A DNA stretch of 64,000 nt from Lagopus muta (GCF_023343835.1 NC_064466.1:372001-436000); one strand, 5' to 3'. Positions 23,501-60,764 are shown, counted from the first letter of the stretch. The notes: generated by a model not told the origin, from the letters alone. Numbers and translations are program-made.

Positions 23501-25409
23501 ATCCTAAAGTGGGGAAGACCCCCATGGAGCCCCCCAGCACTGAACTCTGCCCCAACAGCCCCAGCATCATCCTCAAAAGTGAGGGAGACCCCCGTGGAGC
23601 CTCCCCTCCCCCCCCAGGACCCCAACTCTGTCCCCAGCAGCATCCCTTGAAGTGGGGGAGCCCCTATAGAACCCCCCCCCTCAAAAAAAACCCTCAACTC
23701 AGCCCCAACCTCATTTCCCAAGGGTGGGGTCCCCATGGAGACCCCCCAGGACCCCAACTCTGCCCCCAGCAGCCCCAGCATCATCCCCAAAAGTGGGGAA
23801 GACCCCCGTGGAGCCCCCCAGCACCTGAACTCTGCCCCCAGCAGCATCCTCTAAAGTGGGGGAGCCCCTGTGGAGACCCCTCCCCCAAAAAAACACTTCA
23901 GCTCAGCCCCAACCTCATTTCCCAAGGGTGGGGTCCCCATGGAGACCCCCAGGACCTCAACTCTGCCCCCAGCAGCCCCAGGATTGGTGTCAACATCCCC
24001 CAAAGTGAGAGAACCCCTATGGAGACCCCCGGAGCCCCAACTCTGCCCCAACATCACCTCCCGATGTTGGGGAGCCCCCAAGGAGCCCCCCCAGCACCTT
24101 CCCTCTGCCCCACGTCATTCCCCAAGGTTGGGGACCCCTCCGTTGAGCCCCGCAGACCCCATACTCACTCCGCCTCGTCCCGAGGGAGAGGAGGAAGACG
24201 TTGAGCAGCACCGAGAGCCCCAGGGCCACAGCCCCCACCAGCAGCAGCCTGTCCTGGGGGCAGCCCTGCCTCACTGGGGACACTGGGGGGAGGAGGTGAC
24301 AACGGGTCGCTATGGGGCGGCAGGACCCCGATTTGGGCTGCGTTGCCTCGTCCCTATGGGTCGCTCACGCCGTACCTGGGGGGTCAGGTGAGTGCTTCCG
24401 GCTCGGAGCAGTGATGGGGGGGTCCAAAGGTTCGTAGGGGTTCTCCTCCATGGGGTGCAGGTCGCTGCAGGCTGTGGAGGGGACAGCGCTCATGGGGGAA
24501 CCCCCCCTGTGCCCCACCTCCAAATGGAGGGACTCACCCTGAGCACCGAAATGAGGGGTTCCCCCCAGTGTCACCGTGCTGGGGACCCCCCCCTTGGGCA
24601 CTGGAGATGGGGGATCTGCCCCAGGAGAGGGCACTGGGGGGTGGAAATGGGGGCAGGGGGCCACCACCAAGCCTGGGGGTCCCTCATCACCTTAATGAGA
24701 GGTCCCCCCTGGTGTCACCATGCTGGGACCCCCCCCCTTGAGCACTGGAGATGGGGGATCTGCCCCAGGGGTGGGCGCTGGGGGGTGGAAATGGAAATCA
24801 TCCCCTAAAACAGGGGAGACCCCCATGGAGACCCCCAGGAGCCCAACTCTGCCCCCAGCAGCCCCAGCATCATCCCCAAAAGTGGGGGAGACCCCTATGG
24901 AGCCCCCCCCCCCCAGGACCCCAATTCTGCCCACAGCAGCATCCCCTGAAATGGGGGAGCCCCTATGGAGACCCTCCCCAAAAAAAACCCTCAACTCAGC
25001 CCCAACCTCATTTCCCTTTGGTGCCCTTTGATGCCACCATCAAGCCTGGGGGTCCCTCATCACCTTAATGAGAGGTCCCCCCCTGGTGTCACTGTGCTGG
25101 GACCCCCCCCTTGGGCACTGGAGATGGGGGATCTGCCCCAAGGGTGGGCACTGGGGGGTGGAAATGGGGGCAGGGGTCCCTTTGGTGCCACCAGCCCTGG
25201 GGATCTCTTTTGGGGATGAGGAGCCCCCCCTTGGTGCCACAGCTCATCCTAGGCACTCCCCCCCCTCCCCACCTCAGATCACCTCTGGTTGTCACCACGC
25301 ACCTCAGTGACCCCCCCCCCCCATCACCACCCCCCACCCCCCACCTACCCTTGTCCCCACAGGGTCCTCCTGTCCCCCACTCCTGCCCGGACTCGATGTT
25401 GCCGTACAT
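12920..25409 (-). CDS. Type II membrane lectin: R-type (CysR) domain joined to a C-type lectin domain, 8 coding exons, 375 aa
   Basis: Coding exons on the minus strand, 5' to 3': 25,349-25,409; 24,376-24,471; 24,169-24,282; 23,143-23,202; 22,660-23,052; 17,428-17,573; 13,214-13,323; 12,920-13,067 (stop). They total 1,128 nt, and every junction has GT-AG borders and a matching phase. Predicted order: cytosolic tail 1-64, transmembrane helix ~65-87, short stalk to ~111, mannose-receptor-type cysteine-rich domain ~112-241, C-type lectin domain ~242-375. In human the place next to TRAPPC5 is taken by FCER2, CLEC4G and CD209, all type II C-type lectins, so this is probably a relative of that cluster. 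None of those has a CysR domain. It is presumably an endocytic or signalling receptor at the cell surface. I do not recognise a named orthologue, so I leave the symbol empty. Confidence 0.85.
13550..17395. repeat. Lectin intron 6 minisatellites
   Basis: About 13,550-14,150 repeats ~30-bp words around 'ggcaggattggggt'. From 14,150 to 17,395 the unit is ~55 bp, with 'catggattggggttgg', 'gtgtaggatgg' and 'ggattctgg'. It fills the intron between the first two C-type domain exons almost to the splice sites. No exon-like sequence is seen inside. Confidence 0.92.
17816..20915. repeat. 24-25-bp minisatellite with 1,339-bp higher-order duplication, lectin intron 5
   Basis: About 125 units of 'ttgggatcagggctgggttgg'. 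A block at about 18,602-19,060 reappears at 19,941-20,400 with essentially the same order of unit variants (offset 1,339 bp). Because many units are 24 bp and lack stops, plus-strand open frames of up to 626 codons result. They have no other coding signal. Confidence 0.95.
21065..22575. repeat. ~24-bp minisatellite (ggggtcaggctgagtttgg), lectin intron 5
   Basis: Units alternate 'ggggtcaggctgagttt', 'ggatttggggcagtt' and 'tttgaactgagttt'. It ends right before the CysR exon, and its first 170 bp match the dispersed segment at 12.0 kb. Confidence 0.9.
22660..23052 (-). CDS. Cysteine-rich (ricin-B/R-type) domain exon of the type II lectin
   Basis: One 393-nt exon encodes the whole domain: SRSFLLYNRAHDMCVEA, then 'RLCVT', 'LQRWECGGGG', 'LYFNYGNNARQTVMLY' and 'EWSRWVAHGSGEELC'. 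Order and spacing follow the N-terminal CysR domain of MRC1-family receptors (FxxYN...CV, RLC, WEC, FNYGN, WSRW, final LC). That domain in MRC1 binds sulphated GalNAc using a tryptophan in the WSRW segment, which is kept here. In MRC1, PLA2R1, LY75 and MRC2 the domain is at the extracellular N terminus of a type I protein; here it follows a type II anchor. Donor TCCT|gtcagt leaves phase 1, which exon 6 of the C-type domain completes. Confidence 0.9.
23143..24282 (-). CDS. Transmembrane (exon 3) and stalk (exon 4) exons of the type II lectin
   Basis: Exon 3 (24,169-24,282) encodes a hydrophobic run LLLVGAVALGLSVLLNVFLL flanked by CPQDR and GTRR: a single-pass anchor with no signal peptide, hence type II. 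Exon 4 (23,143-23,202) encodes the 20-residue stalk (AALTAALQDAEKLQPNPGM), amphipathic and much shorter than the coiled-coil necks of FCER2 or CD209. Phase 1 at both borders matches the neighbouring exons. Confidence 0.83.
23290..24150. repeat. C-rich imperfect repeats in lectin intron 3
   Basis: Units of roughly 65-140 bp containing 'ccccatggagacccccagga' and 'aactctgcccccagcagc'. Related units continue in intron 1 (24.48-25.25 kb), so the same repeat family has spread across two introns around the tail exon. Confidence 0.75.
24376..25409 (-). CDS. Cytosolic tail exons (exons 1-2) of the type II lectin
   Basis: Exon 1 (25,349-25,409) starts with ATG and reads MYGNIESGQEW, donor AAGG|gtaggt. 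Exon 2 (24,376-24,471) adds CSDLHPMEENPYEPLDPP and ends in phase 1 before the membrane exon. Two tyrosines lie in YxxPhi form, YGNI near the N terminus and YEPL in the middle. Such motifs bind AP-2 for endocytosis, and YxxL with upstream acid residues can also act as a half-ITAM. The alternative start at the Met of HPMEEN would drop exon 1; I prefer the exon-1 ATG because its phase fits exactly. Confidence 0.7.
24480..25330. repeat. C/G-rich imperfect repeats in lectin intron 1
   Basis: Two to three copies of a ~300-400 bp block with 'gggcactggagatgggggat', 'tgggggtggaaatgggggca' and 'ggtgtcacc'. The blocks share words with the intron 3 repeats. No exon with splice sites is recognised inside. 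Confidence 0.7.
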
Positions 25410-25990
25410 CGTCCTCTTGTCACCAATGAACCGTCCTTGTGTCTGTCCTGGTTGATAAGAGCAGAGAAAAAGGGGGGGGGGGGGGGGGGGGGGGACACGA
25501 CAGGATGTGGGGGGGGCCTCAAAAGGGGCCCCTCAGCACCCACAGCTCCGTCCCTGCGCCCCAGGGCTGGGCTGGAGGTGATGCCAACAGTGACGGGTGC
25601 CGGAGGCTGCACCCATGGGTGCGGGAGATGTGGGGAGAGGAAGGACTGGGGGACACCCCGATGGCACCCAGGGTGACCCCGTGGCGGTGCCTGTCGTGCC
25701 CCCCATGCTCGAGCTGTCCCCACATCTGCTGTGTCCCCATTGTCCCCATGGCCAGGGAGCATCCACTGCCATCCCCATGGTGTCCCCACGGTGTCCCCAT
25801 GCCAACACCCGCGATGTCCCCGTGCCCAACACATCCCTGCTGTGCACCCATCCCAGCACCCAGGGTGACAAAAGGGGCCCTCAGGGGGGGCGAGGGGGGG
25901 GGGGACAGGACAGGGGCACCCTGCTGGGCTCTGCAGGAAGAGCTGGGTGCTATCGGCATCCGCCAGCCTCAGCCACAGCGCCCGGCTGTG
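25410..25990. other. Mostly non-repetitive 5' flank of the lectin gene
   Basis: Contains a long poly-G run (about 25,471-25,494) and then ~500 bp of C-rich, weakly repetitive sequence with 'tgtccccat' words. It probably holds the lectin promoter or 5' UTR, but I see no clear TATA box or initiator. The minus-strand open frame across it has no recognisable domain. Confidence 0.4.
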
Positions 25991-26945
25991 GGGGCACCGC
26001 TGTGGGGGTGTGGGGTGACGATGGGTGCCCTGTGGGGTGACGATGGGGCCCTGTGGGGTGACGATGGGGCCCTGTGGGGTGATGATGGGGCCCTGGGGGT
26101 GATGATGGGTGCCCTGGGGGGTGACGATGGGCGTCCTGTGGGGTGATGATGGGCACCCAGTGGGGTGATGATGGGGCCCTATGGGGTGATGATGGGGCCC
26201 TGTGGGGTGACAATGGGGCCCTGGGGGGTGACGATGGGTGCCCTGTGGGGTGACAATGGGGCCCTGTGGGGTGACGATGGGTGCCCTGTGGGGTGATGAT
26301 GGGCGGCCTGTGGGGTGACGATGGGCACCCTGGGGGGTGATGATGGGCGCCCTGGGGGGTGACATTGGGTGCCCTGGGGGGTGATGATGGGCACCCAGTG
26401 GGGTGACAGTGGGGCCCTATGGGGTGACGATGGGCGCTCTGGGGGGTGATGATGGGTGCCCTGTGGGGTGATGATGGGCGCCCTGTGGAGTGAGGATGGG
26501 CGCCCTGTGGGGTGACAATGGGCGCCCTGGGGGGGGGTGACGATGGGCACCCAGTGGGGTGACAATGAGCGCCCTGTGGGGTGATGATGGGTGGCCTGTG
26601 GGGTGATGATGGGGCCCTGGGGGGTGACAATGGGTGCCCTGGGGGGTGATGATGGGCGCCCTGTGGGGTGACGATGGGCGCCCTGTGGGGTGACAATGGG
26701 CGCCCTGGGGGGGTGACGATGGGGCCCTGTGGGGTGACAATGGGGCACCGTGTGGGGTGACAATGGGCACCCTGGGGGGTGACGATGGGCACCCAGTGGG
26801 GTGACGATGGGTGCCCTGTGGGGTGACAATGGGTGCCCTGTGGGGTGATGATGGGCACTCTGTGGGGTGATGATGGGGCCCTGGGGGTGACAATGGGTGC
26901 CCTGGGGGGTGACAATGGGCGCCCTGGGGGGTGACGGGCATCCCG
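25990..26945. repeat. 22-23-bp minisatellite (gccctgtggggtgacgatgg)
   Basis: About 42 units between the lectin and PNPLA6 genes. Variation is limited to a few positions (gatgatgg/gacgatgg/gacaatgg). His/Pro-rich minus-strand open frames of 320-420 codons are repeat products. Confidence 0.93.
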
Positions 26946-26959
26946 TGGCTGCACCACGT

Positions 26960-29650
26960 CCCACAGCGTTGCCAGTTGTCCCCTGGCTGTGGTGGCAGTC
27001 CCAAGATGGTGCTGGCTGTCCCACAGTGGCACCAGGTGTCCCATGGTGGTGGCAGCTGTCCCATGGCCATGCTGGATGTCCCATGGCGGTGGTGGCTCTC
27101 CCAGAGTGGTGACAACTGTTCCCAGGTGATGGTGGCAGTCCCATAGTGGTGACAGCTGTCCCAAGGTGGTGGCTGCCCTATAGTGGTACCAGGTGTCCCA
27201 TGGTGGTGGTGGTGGCTGTCCCATAGTGGTGACATCTGTCCCATAGTGGTGGTGACTGTCTCACAGTGGTGCCAGGTGTCCCATGGCACTGGTGCCAATC
27301 CCAAGGTGGTGACAGCTGTCCCAAGATGGTGGTGGCTGTCCCATAGTGGTGACATCTGTCCCAAGATGGAGAGGCTGTCCCACAGGGGTGCCTGGTGTCC
27401 CAAGGTGGTGGCAGCTGTTCCATATTGGTGACATCTGTCCCATGGTGGTGACTGTCCCACAGTGGCACCAGGTGTCCCATGGTGGTGGTGGCAGTCCCAA
27501 GATGGTGGTGGCTGTTCCATAGTGGTGACATCTGTCCCATGGTGGTGACATCAGTCCCAAGACAGTGGTGGCTGTCCCATAGTGGCACTAGATGTCCCAT
27601 GGCACTGGTGGCAGTCCCATGGTGGTGGCAGCTGTCCCAAGACAGTGGTGGCTGTCCCACAGTGGCACTAGATGCACTGGTGACAGTCCCAAGGTGGTGA
27701 CAGCTGTTCCATATTGGTGACATCAGTCCCAAGATGGTGCTGGCTGTCCCACAGTGGCACCAGGTGTCCTATGGCACTGGTGCCAATCCCATAGTGGTGA
27801 CAGCTGTCCCCAGATGATGGTGGCAGTCCCAAGATGGTGACAGCTGTCTCACAGTGGTACCAGGTGTCCCAGGGCACTGGTGCCAATCCTATAGTGGTGA
27901 CAGCTGTCCTAAGACAGTGGTGGCAGTCCCAAGATGGTGGTGGCTGTCCCACAGTGGTGACATCTGTCCCAAGATGGAGAGGCTGTCCCACAGGGGTGCC
28001 TGGTGTCCCAAGGTGGTGGCAGCTGTTCCATATTGGTGACATCTGTCCCAAGGTGGTGCTGGCTGTCCCATAGTGGTGCCAGGTGTCCCATGGCACTGGT
28101 GCCAATCCCATAGTGGTGACAGCTGTCCCATGGTGGTGACATCAGTCCCAAGACAGTGGTGGCTGTCCCATAGTGGCACTAGATGTCCCATGGCACCGGT
28201 GGCAGTCCCAAGGTGGTGACATCTGTCCCATAGTGGTGCTGGCTGTCCCACAGTGGCACCAGGTGTCCTATGGCACTGGTGCCAATCCCATGGTGGTGAC
28301 AGCTGTTCCCAGATGATGGTGGCAGTCCCAAGATGGTGACAGCTGTCCCATAGGGGTGACATCAGTCCCAAGACAGTGGTGGCTGTCCCACAGTGGCACC
28401 AGCTGTCCCATGGCACTGGTGACAGTCCCAAGATGGTGCTGGCTGTCCCATGGTGATGCCAGGTGTCCCATGGTGGTGGCAGCAGTTCCAAGGTGGTGAC
28501 ATCAGTCCCAAGATGTTGCTGGCTGTCCCATGGTAGTGACATTTGTCCCATAGTGGTGACATCTGTCCCATGGTGGTGACATCAGTCCCAAGATGGTGCT
28601 GGCTGTCCCACAGTGGTACCAGATGTCCCATGGCACTGGTGGCAGTCCCATGGTGGTGGTGGCTGTTCCATATTGGTGACATCTGTCCCAAGGTGGTGAC
28701 TGTCCCACAGTGGCACCAGATGTCCCATGGCACTGGTGACAGTCCCAAGGTGCTGATGACTGTCCCACAGTGGTGCCAGGTGTCCCAGGGCACTGGTGCC
28801 AATCCCATGGTGGTGACATCTGTCCCAAGACAGTGGTGGCTGTCCCACAGTGGCACCAGCTGTCCCATGGTGGTGGTGGCTGTCCCAAGGTGGTGGCAGC
28901 TGTTCTATAGTGGTGACAGCTGTCCCAAGACATTGGTGGCAGTCCCAAGATGGTGACAGCTGTCCCAAGATGGAGAGGCTGTCCCACAGGGGTGCCTGGT
29001 GTCCCAAGATGGTGACAGCTGTCCCATATTGGTGACACTTGTCCCAAGATGGTGCTGGCTGTCCCACAGTGGCACCAGGTGTCCCATGGTGGTGGCAGCT
29101 GTCCCAGGTGATGGTGGCAGTCCCTAGGTGGTGACATTTGTCCCATGGTGGTGGTGGCTGTCCCACAGTGGGACCAGCTGTCCCATGGTGGTGGTGACAG
29201 CTGTTCCATAGTGGTGACATTTGTCCCAGGATGGTGGTGGCTGTCCCACAGGGGTACCAGGTGTCCCAAGGTGGTGGCAGCTGTTCCATATTGGTGACAT
29301 CTGTCCCAAGGTGGTGGTGACTGTCCCATAGTGGTACCAGGTGTCCCATGGTGGTGGCAGCAGTTCCAAGGTGGTGACAGCTGTCCCATAGTGGTGACAT
29401 CTGTCCCAAGATGGTGCTGGCTGTCCCATGGTGATGCCAGGTGTCCCATGGCACTGGTGCCAATCCCATAGTGGTGACATCTGTCCCATGGTGGTGACAT
29501 CAGTCCCAAGACAGTGGTGGCTGTCCCACAGTGGTGACATTTGTCCCATAGAGGTGACATCAGTCCCATGGTGGTGACATCAGTCCCAAGATGTTGCTGG
29601 CTGTCCCGCAGTGGCACCCGGTGTCCCATGGCTCTGGTGGCAGTCCCACA
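26960..29650. repeat. ~30-bp minisatellite (tgtcccatagtggtgacagc)
   Basis: About 90 units of 27-33 bp, 'ctgtcccaaggtggtg' with variants, and larger blocks that recur (for example the 'agatggagaggctgtcccac' block at about 27.36, 27.97 and 28.97 kb). It ends shortly before PNPLA6. Confidence 0.92.
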
Positions 29651-30222
29651 GCAGTGCCAACCGTCCCATGTGCCGCAGAGGTGCCAGGTGTCCCCACGGC
29701 TCTCCCCACGTGTCCCTGTCCCCATGCCCCCCCTGTCACCCCCACCCTGTAGTGTCCCTGCACCATGCAGTGTCACTCAGTGCCAGCTGTCCCTGTGTCA
29801 CTCACTGCCCCGCTGCCCCCCCTGCTTTCGCTCTGGACGGACAAACAGACGCCGGGTTCGTTTTTAAATAACAATAATTAAAAAAACAAAACAAAACAAA
29901 AACAAAACCAACCATCGAGCAAAGAAACAAAACGGAACGGAAGAGAACCGAACAAAAATCCTCCAGCAGTCGTTTCCTCCCCGCCACCACGAGGTCGGCC
30001 CTGCGGCGACAAGGGGGGGTTTGGGCCAGTGCAACAGTGCAGGATGGGGGGGGGGAAAGGAGGGGACCTGCGACCCCCTGAATTGGGGACGGTGCTGGGT
30101 GGGTGGGGAGCGCCATGGGGCAAAGCCACGGCCACAAAGTGGGGTGGGGGGCCCCGGGGCGCGGAGGTAGAGCTGGGGGGCAGCAACCGGGGGCTGCCGG
30201 GGTCCTTCAGGGTCTGCAGGGT
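29650..30222 (-). other. PNPLA6: Probable PNPLA6 3' UTR and end region
   Basis: Unique sequence just past the PNPLA6 stop. On the gene strand it is C-rich, then has a T-rich run (about 29,870-29,945, TTTTG words). I find no AATAAA or ATTAAA on the minus strand, so the 3' end is not fixed. Confidence 0.45.
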
Positions 30223-57262
<27,040 letters not shown>

Positions 57263-57689
57263 GTCCGCCGAGGGGCTTCGCCCATGCAGAAATCTACCAA
57301 AAAAGGGGGAAATTATGAAAATACTGCGGGGTTCGCAGCTCGGATGGGACACAGGAGGGACACCAGGGAATGGTGACAGCGTGGGGTCGAAGTGAGGCTG
57401 CGTTTGGCTTTTTTAACCCAGTGGGGTGCATAGGTGACCCCAGAGCGTCCCCTGGGTGTCCTCGAGGTGGGGACACCTGCAGACAGGGTGAATTTGGGGC
57501 GGGGGGTGGCTGCCCACCCCAGTTGGATGCATGGGGGCTGTGGCACGGGGTGTCCCCAGGGTGTCCCCACGGTGCTGGGTGGCACAGAGTGCAGCAGCTG
57601 TTGGAAGATTTCTGTGTCCTTGCAGAGAGGAACTGTCCCAGGCGTTGCGACAGCCTGGAAGCCTCTGCTGTCCCAGTGTCACAAGGTGT

Positions 57690-58378
57690 CACACCCCTCC
57701 CCCCCCCCCCCAACACCCAAAGGGGACAGTGCCACCTCCCCCCCCCCAGCACCCAAAGGGGACAAAGCCACTTCCCCCATCCCCCAGCACCCAAAGGGGA
57801 CAGTGCCACCTCCCCCCATCCCCCAGCACCCAAAGGGGGACAGTGCCACCTCCCCCCCCCCAGCACCCAAAGGGGGACAGTGCCACCTCCCCCCCCCCAG
57901 CACCCAAAGGGGACAGTGCCACCTCCCCCCCCAGCACCCAAAGGGGACAGTACCACCTCCCCCCCCCCCCAGCACCCAAAGGGGACAAAAGCCACTTCCC
58001 CCCCCCCCCCAACACCCAAAGGGGACAGTGCCACCTCCCCCCCCCCCAGCACCCAAAGGGGACAGTGCCACCTCCCCCCATCCCCCAGCACCCAAAGGGG
58101 ACAGTGCCACCTCCCCCACCCCACACACCCAAAGGGGACAGTGCCATCCTCCCCCCCCCCCAGCACCCAAAGGGGACAGTGCCACCTCCCCCCCAGCACC
58201 CAAAGGGGACAGTGCCACCTCCCCCCCCCAGCACCCAAAGGGGACAGTGCCACCCCCCTCCCCCCCCCAGCACCCAAAGGGGACAGTGCCACCCCCCCCC
58301 CCCCCCCCAGCACCCAAAGGGGACAGTGCCACCTCCCCCAGCACCCAAAGGGGACAGTGCCACCTCTTCCCCCCCCCC
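57690..58378. repeat. ~33-bp C-rich minisatellite (cacccaaaggggacagtgcc)
   Basis: About 20 units in PNPLA6 intron 1, each with a run of 6-14 C residues next to 'agcacccaaaggggacagtg'. Run lengths vary and are likely prone to sequencing error. The following 58,380-58,980 is C-rich low-complexity sequence without clear units. Confidence 0.94.
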
Positions 58379-59031
58379 CCCGTCCTTCCCAAGGACACCC
58401 CAAGAGGCGGCGGTGCCACCAGCACACCGTGGATCGGCAGCGTCACCCACTGCTACCGGGGGTGGGGACCGGGGGGGTGGGGACAAACAACCCCTGCGGC
58501 GCCATTCCCCCCCACCATAGGGTGTCAGTGCCCCCCCCTCCCCCCCCCCCCCGAGGGTTCCTGCCCCACCCCACCGTGCTGAGCCCCCCAGCCCGCCCCA
58601 CAACCCCGCGCTTGATGCTGCCCCTTCCCCTCTGCATTTAATACCCCCCCCCCCCCAAATTAAAATCCATCCACCAAGATCAATATTACTCCCCCTCCCC
58701 CCTCCCCCCCCCCCAAACCCATACATCACCCTTAGGGCTAATATTGCCCCCTCCCCACCCACACATCCCCCCCCAAAAATCTGCATTCCCACCCCCCAAA
58801 TCCATATCCCCTCCCCCCACGGCTATCATTGCTCTCCCCCAATCCCTTTTGCCCTCTCCCCCACCCTCACATCCCTTTTGCAGAGGGAACGAACCGCTCC
58901 CTACACCCACTCCCAGCCCCCCCCCCCGAGGGGTATTACCCTCCCCGCCCCCCCCCCCCCCCCCGCACCCCCCCCCCGCACAGACCCTCTCCTCAGAGCG
59001 CTCCTGCCCCCCTCTCCCCCCCCGCCCTCAC

Positions 59032-59110
59032 CAATTGCTTCCCGCCCCGCTCCGGCCTCGGCGGCGGCTCCGGGAGGTCATGGTCCCTTTAAAACCTCCT
59101 CCCGACGTCT
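59032..59110 (-). other. PNPLA6: PNPLA6 first exon with an upstream ATG (5' boundary approximate)
   Basis: The donor AATTG|gtgagg ends the exon at 59,032. An ATG at 59,081 opens MTSRSRRRGRSGAGSN. If spliced to the acceptor at 57,293 the next codon is TGA, so this would be a 16-codon upstream open frame and the protein would start in exon 2 at 57,262. A different first-exon isoform cannot be excluded. Confidence 0.5.
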
Positions 59111-59290
59111 CTCTGTGATGACGTAAGCGGAAGGAGGGCGGAGAGCATCTCGGCGACGCCGCCATCTTCGGAAGGTCCACCGGGGGAGGTAAAGCCAGCA
59201 GCCGCCATTTTGAGTGCGGCGTTTGTTTTGTGACGTCATCACGACGCGCCTATCCGAGTGTTTTCATCCCTGGCGCCATCTTGGGAGTGG
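59105..59290 (-). promoter_or_regulatory. PNPLA6: PNPLA6 CpG promoter with CRE and YY1 sites
   Basis: The block includes TGACGTAA (59,119-59,126) overlapping an ETS core CGGAAG (59,128-59,133), and YY1-type GCCGCCAT motifs at 59,158-59,168 and 59,201-59,212, with a third CGCCATCTTGG near 59,274-59,284. It also has a perfect palindromic CRE TGACGTCA (59,231-59,238). No TATA box. It sits between the PNPLA6 first exon and the MCOLN1 3' end. Confidence 0.65.
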
Positions 59291-59628
59291 CAATGGAGGG
59301 CGGCGCGTGGCCCAGAACCCTGAGGAGGGGCTTAAAAATAAAGGGGGGGGCGGGGTGGTGGTGGGGGGGGGGGAAACCCCGGGGGCACCCCAAGCTGAAC
59401 CCATAGGGCTGACACCTCGAGCTGAGGGCACACTAGGTGACAAGACCCCCCAAAGAGCCCCCTGTCCCCAGGGTCCCTTCCCTCCCACAGGACAGCACAG
59501 CCCCCAGGACCCCCCCTCAAACCCCCCCTCCCCCCCCCCACTCCCACGGGCACCCGGAGGTGCCAACGAACCCCTCCTCCACGTGCTGAGCCCCACAGAG
59601 CACAGAAGCACCGTTTCCCCTCAGCTGC

Positions 59629-59634
59629 TTTATT
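59629..59634 (-). promoter_or_regulatory. MCOLN1: Probable MCOLN1 poly(A) signal
   Basis: AATAAA on the minus strand, about 1.13 kb past the MCOLN1 stop and ~350 bp before the PNPLA6 promoter. The intervening sequence (59,640-60,764) is unique to mildly repetitive, suiting a 3' UTR. I see no nearer AATAAA on this strand. Confidence 0.6.
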
Positions 59635-59639
59635 CCCCC

Positions 59640-60764
59640 AGGCTGAGAACAGCCGCAACTCGCTCCACAAATGAACACGGCCTCCCCACGCCAGCCCAGC
59701 TCCCATCTGCAGCCATTTCAACCTTCCTCAGCACAAAAGCCGTGCCTGGAACAGGCAGCTGTTGGCTGCACTCCAGCACAGAGCAGCTGCCTTCAACCCC
59801 CTCCCCCCCCCCCCCCCCCCCCCCAAGGACAAAAAGCTTCTCTCAGCCTGGGCTGTAAACACGCAGCCCTGTGCCAACAGCACAACAGAGCAAGCTGCAG
59901 GGAGGGCAGGAGGACACAGCCTGGCTCCTGGGCCTGTGGTTGGGATGGGACAGAGGCATGAGACACAGTGCTGCAGACCTTTGTGCCTCAACAGCCCCTA
60001 AAATGGTTGAGGGGATGCAGGATGGGAGAGAAGGATACCACCCCAGTGCAGCCAAAGGGGCTCTGGGCTCCTGACCGTGGGCACAAATGGGGAACCTGAT
60101 GTCAGCAGGTGGCTCAGGGTTCGTCCCTGTACTTATTCCCAAAGTGCTGATGGCCCCAAGGGGCTGCAAGTGGCTGAGAGGCTGCAGGGCTCGGGGGTAA
60201 AAAGCTCCAGATGCATCTCTGATTCAGCCAACGGGACGCTGGGCTGCAGGATGAGGGTGAGGATAAGCGTCCAGGGCAGCCAAAGGGCTGTGGAGCTGTA
60301 GGACAAAGGCCAAGATGTGTCCCCAGGGCACTGCGAGGCTCTAGGCAAGTTCAGGATGTGGCCCAACGGCAAACTGGACCGGGGAGCGAGGGCAGGGATG
60401 AGTCCAGCACACAGCTGAGGGGCTGCAGGGCTTCAGGATGAAGCATCAGCCGAGTCCTCGACGCAACAGAAGCAGGGCTGAGCTCCCAAAGCCCCTAAAA
60501 CACAGCTGGGGGGCTGCAGCTCAGCTCCCGAGTTGCTGCCAGGCTGTAGTTCAGCATTGGGAGCACAGAGGCACAGCGGCTGTGGAGGGAAAAAAGAAAT
60601 GGCAGGACAGGCGTCCATCTGTGCAGCCCATCGCCTGGGGGGCGTCCATCTCTTCTCGCTCCTTTGGGGCCGGTGCCGAGTCATTAAAAGCAGACGATAA
60701 AATAAATTAAGAGGGCGCGCAGCCAGCAGGAGCGTGGGGCACCTGGAAGTGCTGGGATCCTCCC
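59640..60764 (-). other. MCOLN1: Probable MCOLN1 3' UTR
   Basis: Between stop and poly(A) signal. It contains a long C run (about 59,802-59,824) and a loose repeat of 'ggggctgcagggctc' words at 60.16-60.43 kb. No other gene is seen. Confidence 0.55.

Noticed and set aside
25304-25960. Possible extra gene upstream of the lectin
   Set aside because: The open frame is Pro/Gly/Cys-rich with no recognisable domain or consistent splice sites, and it passes into the 22-bp array.
25950-29776. Minus-strand open frames of 300-424 codons (HPTG/SSPHRAP and WDSHHHLGT repeats)
   Set aside because: They are products of the 22-bp and 30-bp arrays between the lectin and PNPLA6 genes; no conserved domain or splice structure.
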